Source of the DNA: Paramacrobiotus metropolitanus
Lineage: Eukaryota; Tardigrada; Eutardigrada; Parachela; Macrobiotidae
Reading direction: 5' to 3'
DNA: 64,000 bases
Assembly: GCF_019649055.1 (NCBI RefSeq)
Contig: NW_026570230.1
Span: 124,001 to 188,000 of the forward strand
The translations under genes and the position numbers were made by a program. How positions within the stretch are numbered: position 1 is the first letter of the stretch; every line of letters begins with the position of its first letter. Positions 38,301 to 48,706 of the stretch are shown in pieces. The notes below the pieces were generated by a model. The model was not told where the DNA came from, ran no database searches, and saw only the letters and a program-made list of their open reading frames with translations.

Positions 38301-39803
38301 GAATGCCGGCCCCCAATCCCAGGCAAAAGTACTCTGTGCCTTGCGGATAAAGTTCGGATGACACTCCCCGTGCTGGACCGGTGGCGGGCACGCCGGTGGA
38401 ACAACATATCCATGATCGAAAATGTGCCGGTAGAACTGATCGGCGGCATATTTGGTGGGCGATGTGAACCGCACAGAGATTTGGTTCAACTTACTTGTCT
38501 ATTAAAAAAATCTTGTATCAGTTTTATCGTCGAAAAAAAAACAGGACTACAAATTTTAAAAGCCGTACCTTTAGTGCTGCTTTAATGTCGAAAAAATACT
38601 GGACGAACTGATTGTCCGATGCTCCTACGAGTTTGTCGTTAACATACACGGATGACACGGTATCCAGACCGTCGCATTTCAGTAGGACCTTCTTGTGCGC
38701 GGTGACATTCTCTGGAACTAAACACAACAAACTTTCATATTTTAGCCATAAAGATACAGTACAGCTCGTACCGTTTATTACTGGTTTTGAACTATAACTG
38801 ATAACTGATTAGCACAGATATGGACAATTTGGTTTGTTGACCCTGACAAGAGATACTTCTATCTAAGTTCATCAACAAACGACAGGGCAAAAGGTGTACG
38901 ATGTCATGACAATAATTATTATTATGTATCTATATTTACAAACAAAAACAAAATCTGATCGGGTTAGTATGGATAGTTTGATGGCAAAAATATTGTCATT
39001 TAAAGTAATTTCACAAACCGTGACAAGCGATAACTAAACTTGCAGAATGTGTCACAAACGCTTAAGTTAGGCTCAGTTTTCATTTTGAATTGAGTGATTC
39101 TTTATCTGTTACGCAATACGCACCATATACCTACCGAAATTTCAGGCTGGCTACAAAAAAAGGCACATAAAATTAAGCAATCAGGAGAAGAAATCCGAGA
39201 AATTTGAAGCTTTTACCGTACTAAAATTTGTGAATATTCGCCTCCGTAAGTTAACCCGATAATTATTTTGAGCGCTCGCCAATCATTAAATTGTAGAACA
39301 GCAATTTTTAAAGCTACATCGTGTCAGAAATATGTTTACTTAAGTACAGTACTAAGGTATGTAAGCCATTGCAGTAACCTTGGAAGTCGCGCCAGAATGA
39401 CCAATCCTCTTTGCTGACCCACCGGTACTCAACATCGTTAAACCGATAGTACGGATCTTCCTTCAGCGTTCCATTTCGCCACAAATCAGTGTAGATATTT
39501 CCGGGTACGCTTGCTTCGAATGTTGAGGAATCTAAAACATACATCAATTCGGAGTTCGGGGTGACTTGGAAGTGCGCACGATGGCAGCTTTGAGGTGAGC
39601 GTAGAGAGTAACGTGTACAAACGGTATTACAAAGTACTAAAAAGGTATCGTCGCGTGCAACAGATGGCTGTTTGGTTATTACCCGGTTTACTGCTTCGCG
39701 TCAGCCAGTATCCGTTCAAATCTATTGCAATCCCTCCATTACACAATGGCAACGATGAAAAACATATGATAAATAAAAACCACAAAAGAAATCGCAGAGA
39801 CAT
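35398..39803 (-). CDS. MANBA: Beta-mannosidase, GH2, lysosomal/secreted (895 aa, 8 exons)
   Basis: Minus-strand exons are 39803-39683, 39531-39379, 38717-38569, 38498-37829, 37596-37063, 36585-36308, 36244-35699 and 35634-35398. Every phase agrees and the sum is 896 codons; human MANBA is 879 aa. The signal peptide is [20 protein letters not shown]. The N-terminal sugar-binding fold has DLNGYW and [14 protein letters not shown]. The catalytic barrel carries [22 protein letters not shown] (acid/base Glu at about 468) and [11 protein letters not shown] (nucleophile Glu at about 566), then [22 protein letters not shown] and a C-terminal beta domain ending SLMDIY. Established role: removes terminal beta-mannose from Man-GlcNAc at the end of N-glycan breakdown in lysosomes. 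All key residues are present, so it is predicted active. It is divergently arranged with the SREK1IP1-like gene. Confidence 0.95.
36952..37010. repeat. Short tandem TTTACAGTAAATG-type repeats in a beta-mannosidase intron
   Basis: Variants of TAATTTACAGTAAATG occur three to four times in the intron between exons 5 and 6. Low-complexity intronic sequence; no function inferred. Confidence 0.6.
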
Positions 39804-40422
39804 GGTGTTATTCGACTTGCTTCTCCACTCGCTTCACACCTGTAAATTGATCCAAAAATGCGAATTTGCGAAACGATCGAAGCACGGCATCCGTTTGCGT
39901 ATTCCCCTCCTTCTATTAATTCTATACCTCCAGAAAACGGTAACCGGGATTCATAACCGGTAGCCGGGAAATTATTAACAATCTGGCGGTTACGAGCCGT
40001 CCAAAGAAAATAATGTAAAAGTGATGCAGATCTCTTCTACAAAAATTTAATCGATAGCATTTTGACGCGATTCCAAAGGCAGAATTCTCGTCAGTTAATT
40101 TGCTGTTTTGATTTTGTTTTACCTTATGGTTAGTTAGCTAACGTAGCGAAGCGGTTCCAGTGTCTGGTAAGATGGGAGAAATCTGAAAGCCCCTCTCACT
40201 CATAGATCGTTACGTTACGAAATAGCCTTCATTTTCGAAGTTTACATTTTTGATTTTTAATTCGCGCGAATTTTCATTTTTATGTTGTTGAGACTCGTAA
40301 AAATCAGAATAAGTATAATTACATGCACAATAGATCACTTTTATGGATATTCGAAAGGGTTAGAAGCAGTGAGTCGGCGGTACGGAAATTTGGATACCGA
40401 TCTCGGAATACATCGTGTCAAT
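39804..40422. promoter_or_regulatory. Divergent promoter region, beta-mannosidase / SREK1IP1-like
   Basis: The 619 bp between the two start codons must contain both promoters. No TATA box is clear on either strand. Repeated ACCGG/CCGGT words (39938-39970) lie next to the beta-mannosidase side. An in-frame upstream ATG at 40282 exists for the plus-strand gene, but the sequence between it and 40423 does not look conserved. Confidence 0.5.
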
Positions 40423-41573
40423 ATGGGATCTCATGCGGAGGACCTGGCCAAAGTAGTGGCCAAACTGACATCTTCCGATGTGCAGTTTAAAGCTGGATGT
40501 AAAAAATGTGGATTCCGTAAGTGCACGGATTTTGAACGGCAGAAATTTCTCAGTAAATAATACCCTGACTGTTCTTCAGCCGGTCACTTGACATACCAGT
40601 GTCGAAATTTCATCAAATCCAACCCAGCGTCAGACGTGATTATGGACGTTAGCAGCACGACATCCCTCAGCTCCGAAGAGGAGTTTGTGTCTCCCTTGAA
40701 GAAATTGGCGCAAGGTACGAGTGTCAAGCGACGGCAGAAATCGCAACTATAGCGTGGACATCTTACTTTGCAGAAGAGCTCAAGGCGCAACAGAAAGAAG
40801 TACGCAAAAGGAACAAAAAGAAAAGGTATTTCTGCCTATTTCCACAGGCTTTGACACTCACAGTTTGACTTAATACTGGCACAACAACTGTAACAGTCTG
40901 TACGCTAGTATTTAATAACTTGCCTTGTTGTTGTTTATACTTTAGACGCTCATAATTCCTTCATAAAATATTGTTGACTTTTGGAAAGGTGAAAATTTTT
41001 TTCAGTATTTTTCCCATACAATGTTAGTCACGTTTTAAAAATTTCAGATTTTTTGAGTCCTTCTATACAGTGTGAAGTGTGAACGTTTATGGAACAGTAA
41101 CATTTTCAGTTAATAAAAATATTTGTTTTTAGGAAGGTAACGATTTGATTTGAATGACTTGACATACTTTGATTGTATTTTTTATCTATAAAAGCTTGTG
41201 ATCTTTTAGAAAACTGAAGAAATTCAGTTCGGATGACGAAAGTGACGAAGGTGCACCAGAAGCGCGGTCGCGCTCTCGAAAGCACGTTGAACGTCCGTCG
41301 CGATCACCGCATCGACGCGATCCCAGCTCCGTGTCCCGTTCGCGTTCCGAATCGCCGGGACGGTTCAAGAGTGCCAAGCACAAAAAATCCCGTTCGAAGA
41401 AGAAGCGTTCTCGTAGCGGCTCATCTTCGCGCGAGCGTTCGAAGAAGAAGCGCACCGAGCGCAGTCCATCGTCGGATTCCGACCGGAAACGCAAACATAA
41501 AAGCTCCAAAAGCAAGAAACGCCAGCGCAGTCGAACGCGGTCCAGATCACCGCGGTGGAAATCGTCAAAGTAA
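40423..41573 (+). CDS. SREK1IP1: SREK1IP1-like zinc-knuckle / RS-domain protein (214 aa, 4 exons)
   Basis: Exons 40423-40516, 40580-40714, 40774-40825 and 41210-41573 join in phases 1, 1, 2 to 215 codons. A CCHC zinc knuckle, CKKCGFPGHLTYQC (C26-X2-C29-X4-H34-X4-C39), is split by intron 1. It is followed by CRNFIKSNP and DVSSTTSLSSEEE, which match the SREK1-interacting protein family. A Lys-rich coiled segment then leads into a C-terminal Arg/Ser domain (SRSRSESPGRF, KKKRSRSGSSSRERS, RTRSRSPRW). Family role: nuclear splicing regulator that binds the SR-related protein SREK1. The start at 40423 is preferred because it gives the usual short N-terminus before the knuckle. The RS region is longer than in the vertebrate protein. 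Confidence 0.88.
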
Positions 41574-43067
41574 GCGGCATGGTGCTCCGTACGGACCGTC
41601 CAGGCATTTCGGTTTTATTCCTTTTACGTTTCGCTTTTATTCATTTGGGTTTAGAATTTTATTCAGAGCTTTTATGTTCGCTTTGTAGATGGCTTGAAAA
41701 TTTTCTCAAGCACTGACCAAGAATTCTGGCGCTGCCTTTTACAGCTGATAAAAGATTTTTTGTATCACTGCTGGCGCAATACGATGTCTATGTTAGTGTG
41801 CTTATTAAAACGTCTGTTAATTTGTATTGAAGTAATTAAACTATGATTCTCACTGTTAATTGTGTTGTTAGCGGATTTGTTGTTTTACAGCTGTATTTGT
41901 CAGGCACTTTGCTTTTTTTTGTGAATTCGGAAATTTTGGTGAGTGACATACATTTTTGTATTACTTTGTACGTGTAAATAACTTTGCGGAACTGAAAATG
42001 TGTGATGAAATGATCAGTTAAATTTCGGATCTTTTTTGTGTGATCTTTAGAAGATTCCCTTGTGTATCTGTACAGACTCTCGCGTACATGAGATGCGCCG
42101 GCGAATTTACATTAAATATTTAAAACAGTGCATCCGCATTTTAATTGTGGTTGTGGGCTCTCGAATTTTGATATCGCCGTTACTTAAAGATACAACAATA
42201 AAGGAACTTTTAATTTCCTATCAAGTAGCAGATAAACATTGATTCCGTGTGCAGAGCCAACAGACTCGAGAATAATAATGTTATTAAATTGTCCACGCAG
42301 AATAACATCAAAATCATAACCAGAATGTCTATTTGCTTAATTGCTAGCTCACGTTGGCATGAGCAAAGCGAACGCACATTATTATGAATAAACAAATTAG
42401 GTTTAATTATGGAAATGCTTATTGCTGCAATCGATGATGGGAAAATCTATTAGCATTTCCGTCGTTAGTTTACATAAACACCGGAATGAAAAACAGCACG
42501 CGATCTGCATGGTGCACATCGCTAAGCGTTAAAAAAATCCTGATGACTTTTCTGTCGCCGCCTGTAGCAATAATAATAAACCAGTGAATGCCGGTGATGA
42601 CAAACAAAGTGTTATAATGAGCCGCTAACTTCCTACGCGAACATTACAACTGCAGAACGCGGAGGCTGTAAATATGGAGCATCACTTTTGATTTCATACG
42701 TCGGTGGTTGATTAAATCAAAATCTGCCGTTTATAATCGGGAAATAGAAGCAGCATTGTTCGGCGCACAATATAACTGAGGTGTTGTAATATAATTACAC
42801 ATAGAAGTATACACAAGTATTACACACGTACTCCTACCGCAGTGCCCGCCCGGTATTCTTTCGTCTCCCATAAAAAGTGACCACTAAAAGCCGGCTATAA
42901 GTTCGTTGGCTTTAATGAAGATCTTGTGAAAAAAAATGTAAAATATTGTACAGCTGCAGACATTTGTAAAACATATTTAAACCGGAAACTACTCAAGTAT
43001 ATCTTATTGTAGTCATCGAAATCGTTTCTTTATTCGCTGCAAAGAGTGAAGACGTGACAACTTCAAA
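41574..43067. other. Region between the SREK1IP1-like gene and the CBM14 gene
   Basis: Presumed 3' UTR followed by 1.2 kb of AT-rich sequence. I see no exon-like frame with splice sites and no repeat of note. Confidence 0.4.
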
Positions 43068-46000
43068 ATGACCATGCATATCGGATCGTGCCCTTTCCTT
43101 GTAATCATTTTATCATTGATATCGATATGCACAAAGCCAAATACTGCGTCAACGTTGGTAAGAATTAGCCCAGTCAGCTGTGGTCCCATAATTGATTTCA
43201 TTGTGGCATATTATTTCTGGTTCATTAAAATTGTTTTATCTGTACATACTTGTATATAGATTACTGTACTGTACAGAGTACAATACATGCAATAGTGCTT
43301 GCTGCTTTTTTGTCAAGTGTTCGTAACGTTATGTGATACTGTATTAGCTAAAGGTATTTACTATGTGCTTGCGCATTAAATTATTGCTGCATTTATTTTT
43401 CCGTCTTGCAGGTGAAACGTGCCGTGACCCCACAGAATCCTCCAGTATGGGATGCACTATCCGCTCTAAAGGGTGTGAATAACGGTCGTGCGTTAACCAC
43501 CGAACAGATGCAAGAATTGTTCTATACCGCACATCCCGGAGAGGACTTCCCGCTGTTTTCCCAGATTCCCCCCGTTAATTTCGACTGCACCTACTACAAT
43601 CAGCCGGGATTCTATGCTGATACCGACGTTGGAAGATGTCAAGTTTTTCACCGTTGTGACATACAAGGAAACCTGACCAGCTACTTGTGCCCAAACATGA
43701 CCGTAAGATTTCACATTACAATAGTATAAAGAACATACGGTATATATATACAGTAATAATTGAATTATTGTTGCATTCTATTGACCAGTTTAATAATATT
43801 CGCACCGTACACTACACAAGCACTCCATAATCCATATTCGACCGAAGCGTAGCGAAGGTCCTCTATGTTCAGCGTTCATGAAAAATGTGGTGTCTGTCGG
43901 TCACCGCCATCTATTGCACGTGTGCGCGGCGTATTTACTGTGAAATGCACGTATGCGCGCTGGCCGTATATACTCAAGGCGAGTGCAAACGGTGGTGTCT
44001 GTCGGTCACCGTCATCTAATGCACATATGCGCGGTCTTTGCGCTGTCAAATGCACGTAGGCGCGCTGGCCGTATATACTCAAGGCGAGTGCAAACGGTGG
44101 TGTCTGTCGGTCACCGTCATCTAATGCACATATGCGCGGTCTTTGCGCTGTCAAATGCACGTAGGCGCGCTGGCCGTATATACTCAAGGCGAGTGCAAAC
44201 GGTGGTGTCTGTCGGTCACCGCCATCTGATGAACATATGCGCGGTATTCCTGCTATTAAACTGCATACATACACGGTCACCCACCGCCATCCAATGCATA
44301 TTTTTTACGGTCACCACATACTGTGAAACGGACACATGCACGGGCCCAATACTATCAAAAACCAGAAATGCTGGCTGGTCGTATATGCTAGGACCGCGTG
44401 TAAAATGCGGTGTCTGCTGGTCACCATCTCTCTATATAAGGTGTCCAGAGGCGCGGTAGCCGTAAAAAAATTCTGTGCTGCCTACTGGCGTTTAGAAGAA
44501 TGACATATTTATCTCTTTGATAATGCAAGGTAAGCATTAATTTCTGTATTCCTATCTTAGCACAACACATACTTTGCAGTTTGCATTGTGTTTGTCCATC
44601 GGTCACCGCCACCCTACTTAAAAGGGCAAAAGGCGCAGTGTCCATTTGTACTCGAGGCTTGTGGCTACCGTAAAGTGGTTTTTCGGTAACCGATACAACG
44701 GTACTCTCTTGCCTTTGCACTATTTGCTGCTTAAAATCATTACCTTCTGAATAATGTAACCGCTCCACGAAACTGGGACACAAAGTCTGGAAGTCCGGAA
44801 ATAGTCATATACTCATAGCTGCTTGGTTTGACTAGCGCACTGCCGGCATGCCCAAGCTGCATCCTGATCTGACCGTAGGTAGTGCAATTTCATGGAGGGC
44901 CGCAGCAGTTTAACGTGCAAATAATCCTAAAATCGCATCTTACAGCCACTTTATCTGGAAAATATTTTGGTATTTCGCCAGAAAAGTAACCGCCATCTAT
45001 TCGAATGGCGATCGAGCAAAACAAACAAGAAATTGAAAATTGAAGAAAAGAAAGAAATTTGGAATTTGCATTAAATATTGTCCAGAAACACGTCTATAGC
45101 CGGCCGGTTAGACCATGCATCCGCCGCCCCAGAAGGACGTTCATCGTAACTGAGACCGTAAATACGAGTACATGTCCCTCCAAGTAGGCTTTAGTTTTGC
45201 ACAATGTTTTTCAATATGACCGGCAAAAATATCCAACTCAAAACTTTTGCCATATTGCGAGAACACCGGAATATTGATCTGCCTGGAAGACCTCACCGGT
45301 CTCATGGTTGTACTCTACAGACACGGTACATAGTATATGCTTTAAAATCGTAACATTCATTTTACAAATTTTTGATACCAAGTAGATAAAAAATATTTAT
45401 AAATTTACTCCTACGCTTCGGTCATACAGTGCCCGCCGAAAGCGAGTGCACTTTCCTAGTATATAGTACGTACCATGAGCTTTAGTACAATAATACTTCG
45501 GCAACGGTAATGTTTGTTTTACACATTGCATCAGTAAATACGAGGAGGGGGTAAATACACGGGATAGACAGAAAAAACGGCAATAATAAGGGATAACCAT
45601 TCGTGTTGTGCAAAACGGCCAGCCACCAATAGAAGGCAGTTCAGTGACACAGTGCAGAACAGCCGTTGAGACTCCAGTCTCGAGCTGTTTCTCCGTAGAC
45701 TTCTATGTTAAATTCAACCACCTTCATCTTGCACATTTCAGAACCAATCCTCACAATCGATAGCTCAATCCGGACAAGAAAAAATTTACAAGATTTTTGA
45801 TACCAAATAACTCGCCACTTATTAAAACTGAGGCAAGATTGAGCCATTTGAGTTTCTCGTAGACTAAGCATAGGAATTGGATGGTTTGCTTTCACGGAGC
45901 TCCTATGCTTTGTCTATGGGAAACTTAAGTGGCTCTTACTTGTCTTGTTTCTCATAGATCACGGCTTGCGTGGTATCGAAAATCTTGTTAATTATTTCTT

Positions 46001-46666
46001 GTTCTTTTAAGATATAGATTGCTCGGTTTGATTCTGAAATGTCACGCAGGTGTTTGAGTATAACATAGGAGTCTACGGAGAAGGCAGCTCGGGTCTCAAA
46101 GCCTGAATTTTGTGTAGTGTCGCTGGACTGCCTTCCCTTGGTGGCTGGCCATGCTGCACAACACGTGAATGGTTATCCCTTATTATTGCCGTTTTTTCTG
46201 TCTATCCCGTGTATTTACCCCCTCCTCGTATCATTTGTGTCCTCAGTTTGCAATTTGTAATCATTTACAGCTTTTCAACCAAATAACGCTGGTGTGTGAT
46301 TGGTGGTTCAATGTTGACTGCTCCCAATCGAAGCGATTCATGGACTATTCCAACAGCCGATTATACCAGGGCGAAGATGTCCATTTGTTAGACGACCAAG
46401 ACGTCATGACAGCTTCCGGGGCAATTGCGCAATCCGGATATGAGCGACCACCGAAAAGAGGTCCCAAGCCAGTACCCAAAGCGAAAAAAGCGCCGCCACC
46501 CCGCCCACTGAAGACGACGGTCCCGAATACGGACCGGCAGAGGTCATACCAGAAGGCAATGCTTACAGCCGACCCAAACCTCCTCCACCGCCACCCAGGG
46601 AGACACCCAACCCATACGCACCTCCACCACCCAAGAAATCACGAGTTAAAAATCTTTACAAACTAG
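43068..46666 (+). CDS. Secreted chitin-binding (CBM14/peritrophin-A) protein, 3 exons
   Basis: Exons 43068-43157 (signal peptide MTMHIGSCPFLVIILSLISI), 43412-43702 and 46271-46666 all join at phase 0. Exons 2 and 3 together give one CBM14 domain with six cysteines (DCTYYNQPGFY, GRCQVFHRC, YLCPNMT then LVCDWWFNVDC); the domain is split by the intron after CPNMT. A Lys/Pro-rich tail follows. Family knowledge says CBM14 binds chitin, so this is probably a cuticle or gut-lining protein. Two oddities: a run of six A at 46484-46489 appears to shift the tail out of its better frame (with one more A the frame would run Asp/Glu-rich then poly-Pro to a stop at 46723-46725), and the last exon lies within the right arm of a large inverted repeat, whose left arm fills the 2.6-kb second intron. 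Confidence 0.78.
43840..45423 (+). mobile_element. TIR-bounded element, copy A (1584 bp)
   Basis: The element begins GACCGAAGCGTAG (43840-43852) and ends with its reverse complement CTACGCTTCGGTC (45411-45423). It contains about four units of a 105-bp tandem repeat but no transposase-like frame. This fits a non-autonomous DNA element; no clear target-site duplication was seen. Confidence 0.6.
43886..44310. repeat. 105-bp tandem repeat, left array (about 4 units)
   Basis: Units start with GGTGTCTGTCGGTCACCG at about 43888, 43993, 44098 and 44203, a constant 105-bp period. 105 is divisible by three, which creates long repetitive open frames on both strands. Degenerate partial units (GGTCACC cores) continue to about 44610. 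Confidence 0.88.
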
Positions 46667-46698
46667 GAAAGTGCACTCGCTTTCGGCGGGCACTGTAT

Positions 46699-48278
46699 GA
46701 CCGAAGCGTAGGAGTAAATTTATAAATATTTTTTATCTACTTGGTATCAAAAATTTGTAAAATGAATGTTACGATTTTAAAGCATATACTATGTACCGTG
46801 TCTGTAGAGTACAACCATGAGACCGGTGAGGTCTTCCAGGCAGATCAATATTCCGGTGTTCTCGCAATATGGCAAAAGTTTTGAGTTGGATATTTTTGCC
46901 GGTCATATTGAAAAACATTGTGCAAAACTAAAGCCTACTTGGAGGGACATGTACTCGTATTTACGGTCTCAGTTACGATGAACGTCCTTCTGGGGCGGCG
47001 GATGCATGGTCTAACCGGCCGGCTATAGACGTGTTTCTGGACAATATTTAATGCAAATTCCAAATTTCTTTCTTTTCTTCAATTTTCAATTTCTTGTTTG
47101 TTTTGCTCGATCGCCATTCGAATAGATGGCGGTTACTTTTCTGGCGAAATACCAAAATATTTTCCAGATAAAGTGGCTGTAAGATGCGATTTTAGGATTA
47201 TTTGCACGTTAAACTGCTGCGGCCCTCCATGAAATTGCACTACCTACGGTCAGATCAGGATGCAGCTTGGGCATGCCGGCAGTGCGCTAGTCAAACCAAG
47301 CAGCTATGAGTATATGACTATTTCCGGACTTCCAGACTTTGTGTCCCAGTTTCGTGGAGCGGTTACATTATTCAGAAGGTAATGATTTTAAGCAGCAAAT
47401 AGTGCAAAGGCAAGAGAGTACCGTTGTATCGGTTACCGAAAAACCACTTTACGGTAGCCACAAGCCTCGAGTACAAATGGACACTGCGCCTTTTGCCCTT
47501 TTAAGTAGGGTGGCGGTGACCGATGGACAAACACAATGCAAACTGCAAAGTATGTGTTGTGCTAAGATAGGAATACAGAAATTAATGCTTACCTTGCATT
47601 ATCAAAGAGATAAATATGTCATTCTTCTAAACGCCAGTAGGCAGCACAGAATTTTTTTACGGCTACCGCGCCTCTGGACACCTTATATAGAGATGGTGAC
47701 CAGCAGACACCGCATTTTACACGCGGTCCTAGCATATACGACCAGCCAGCATTTCTGGTTTTGATAGTATTGGGCCCGTGCATGTGTCCGTTTCACAGTA
47801 TGTGGTGACCGTAAAAATATGCATTGGATGGCGGTGGGTGACCGTGTATGTATGCAGTTTAATAGCAGGAATACCGCGCATATGTTCATCAGATGGCGGT
47901 GACCGACAGACACCACCGTTTGCACTCGCCTTGAGTATATACGGCCAGCGCGCCTACGTGCATTTGACAGCGCAAAGACCGCGCATATGTGCATTAGATG
48001 ACGGTGACCGACAGACACCACCGTTTGCACTCGCCTTGAGTATATACGGCCAGCGCGCCTACGTGCATTTGACAGCGCAAAGACCGCGCATATGTGCATT
48101 AGATGACGGTGACCGACAGACACCACCGTTTGCACTCGCCTTGAGTATATACGGCCAGCGCGCATACGTGCATTTCACAGTAAATACGCCGCGCACACGT
48201 GCAATAGATGGCGGTGACCGACAGACACCACATTTTTCATGAACGCTGAACATAGAGGACCTTCGCTACGCTTCGGTC
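46699..48278 (-). mobile_element. TIR-bounded element, copy B (1580 bp, inverted relative to A)
   Basis: Same element as copy A in the opposite orientation, bounded by GACCGAAGCGTAG (46699-46711) and CTACGCTTCGGTC (48266-48278). It differs from copy A by about 4 nt of indel and few substitutions, so the two copies are recent or kept similar by gene conversion. It lies directly downstream of the CBM14 last exon. Confidence 0.6.
47808..48232. repeat. 105-bp tandem repeat, right array (about 4 units)
   Basis: Inverted counterpart of the array at 43886-44310, with the same period and unit order mirrored. Confidence 0.88.
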
Positions 48279-48280
48279 GA

Positions 48281-48706
48281 TAACTGAACCTGTGTTCCTG
48301 TTGGGATGATTTTCATTTGTTGCAATCTCATTAATTTTCCCCTAAATATAATAAACTTTATTTACCCTTTCAGATAGAGCAAATATCTTTAAATAAAACT
48401 CAAAACGGTAAAAAGATGGTTTGATATAGAGGAATGCTTGAAAAAAAAAACAGCTTCACAGAACATACAGCAAGTAAAAAGGTTTAATACAGAACTTCGA
48501 ACACAGTCACGAGGTTTGCATAAACTGGCTTAGCACGACTAGAACACAGTTCCGGCAGCTAACGCGCATCCATCACGAGACGAGACCCATCTTTGGCTTT
48601 GAGAAATTCACGTGTCAAAAATTAACAAAACCCGATATTCAACGAAACACGAAAAATAAAAAATCTTAGACGAGACCATAAATAGATCTTCACAACAGTC
48701 CACCAT
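48281..48706. other. 3' region of the flippase gene
   Basis: The 426 bp between the palindrome and the flippase stop codon is probably the minus-strand 3' UTR and intergenic DNA. No coding or repeat feature is seen. Confidence 0.4.

Larger units (their letters stand above)
43838..48280. repeat. 4.4-kb imperfect palindrome (inverted repeat)
   Basis: Left arm 43838 to about 45890; right arm about 45895 to 48280. The outer 1.76 kb of each arm is nearly identical in inverted orientation; the inner 300 bp per arm (45601-46168) is still recognisably inverted but much more diverged, closing on CATAGG...CCTATG near 45867-45908. The arms differ by one substitution of content: 77 bp (45461-45537) on the left is replaced by 430 bp (46232-46661) on the right, and those 430 bp contain the last exon of the CBM14 gene. 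Confidence 0.9.

Noticed and set aside
41233-41688. Alternative frames over the RS domain
   Set aside because: Shadows of the Arg/Ser-rich coding exon of the SREK1IP1-like gene.
43953-44459. 168-codon frame and its counterparts in both palindrome arms
   Set aside because: Produced by the 105-bp tandem array, whose period is a multiple of three. No start context or domain is seen.
44421-44783. 120-codon frame repeated as a 141-codon frame at 47339-47764
   Set aside because: Same element sequence in inverted copies; no transposase-like motif and not conserved as a coding unit beyond DNA identity.
45101-45160. tRNA-like GGTTAGACCATGC stretch
   Set aside because: No A/B box pair and no acceptor stem, so not a tRNA.
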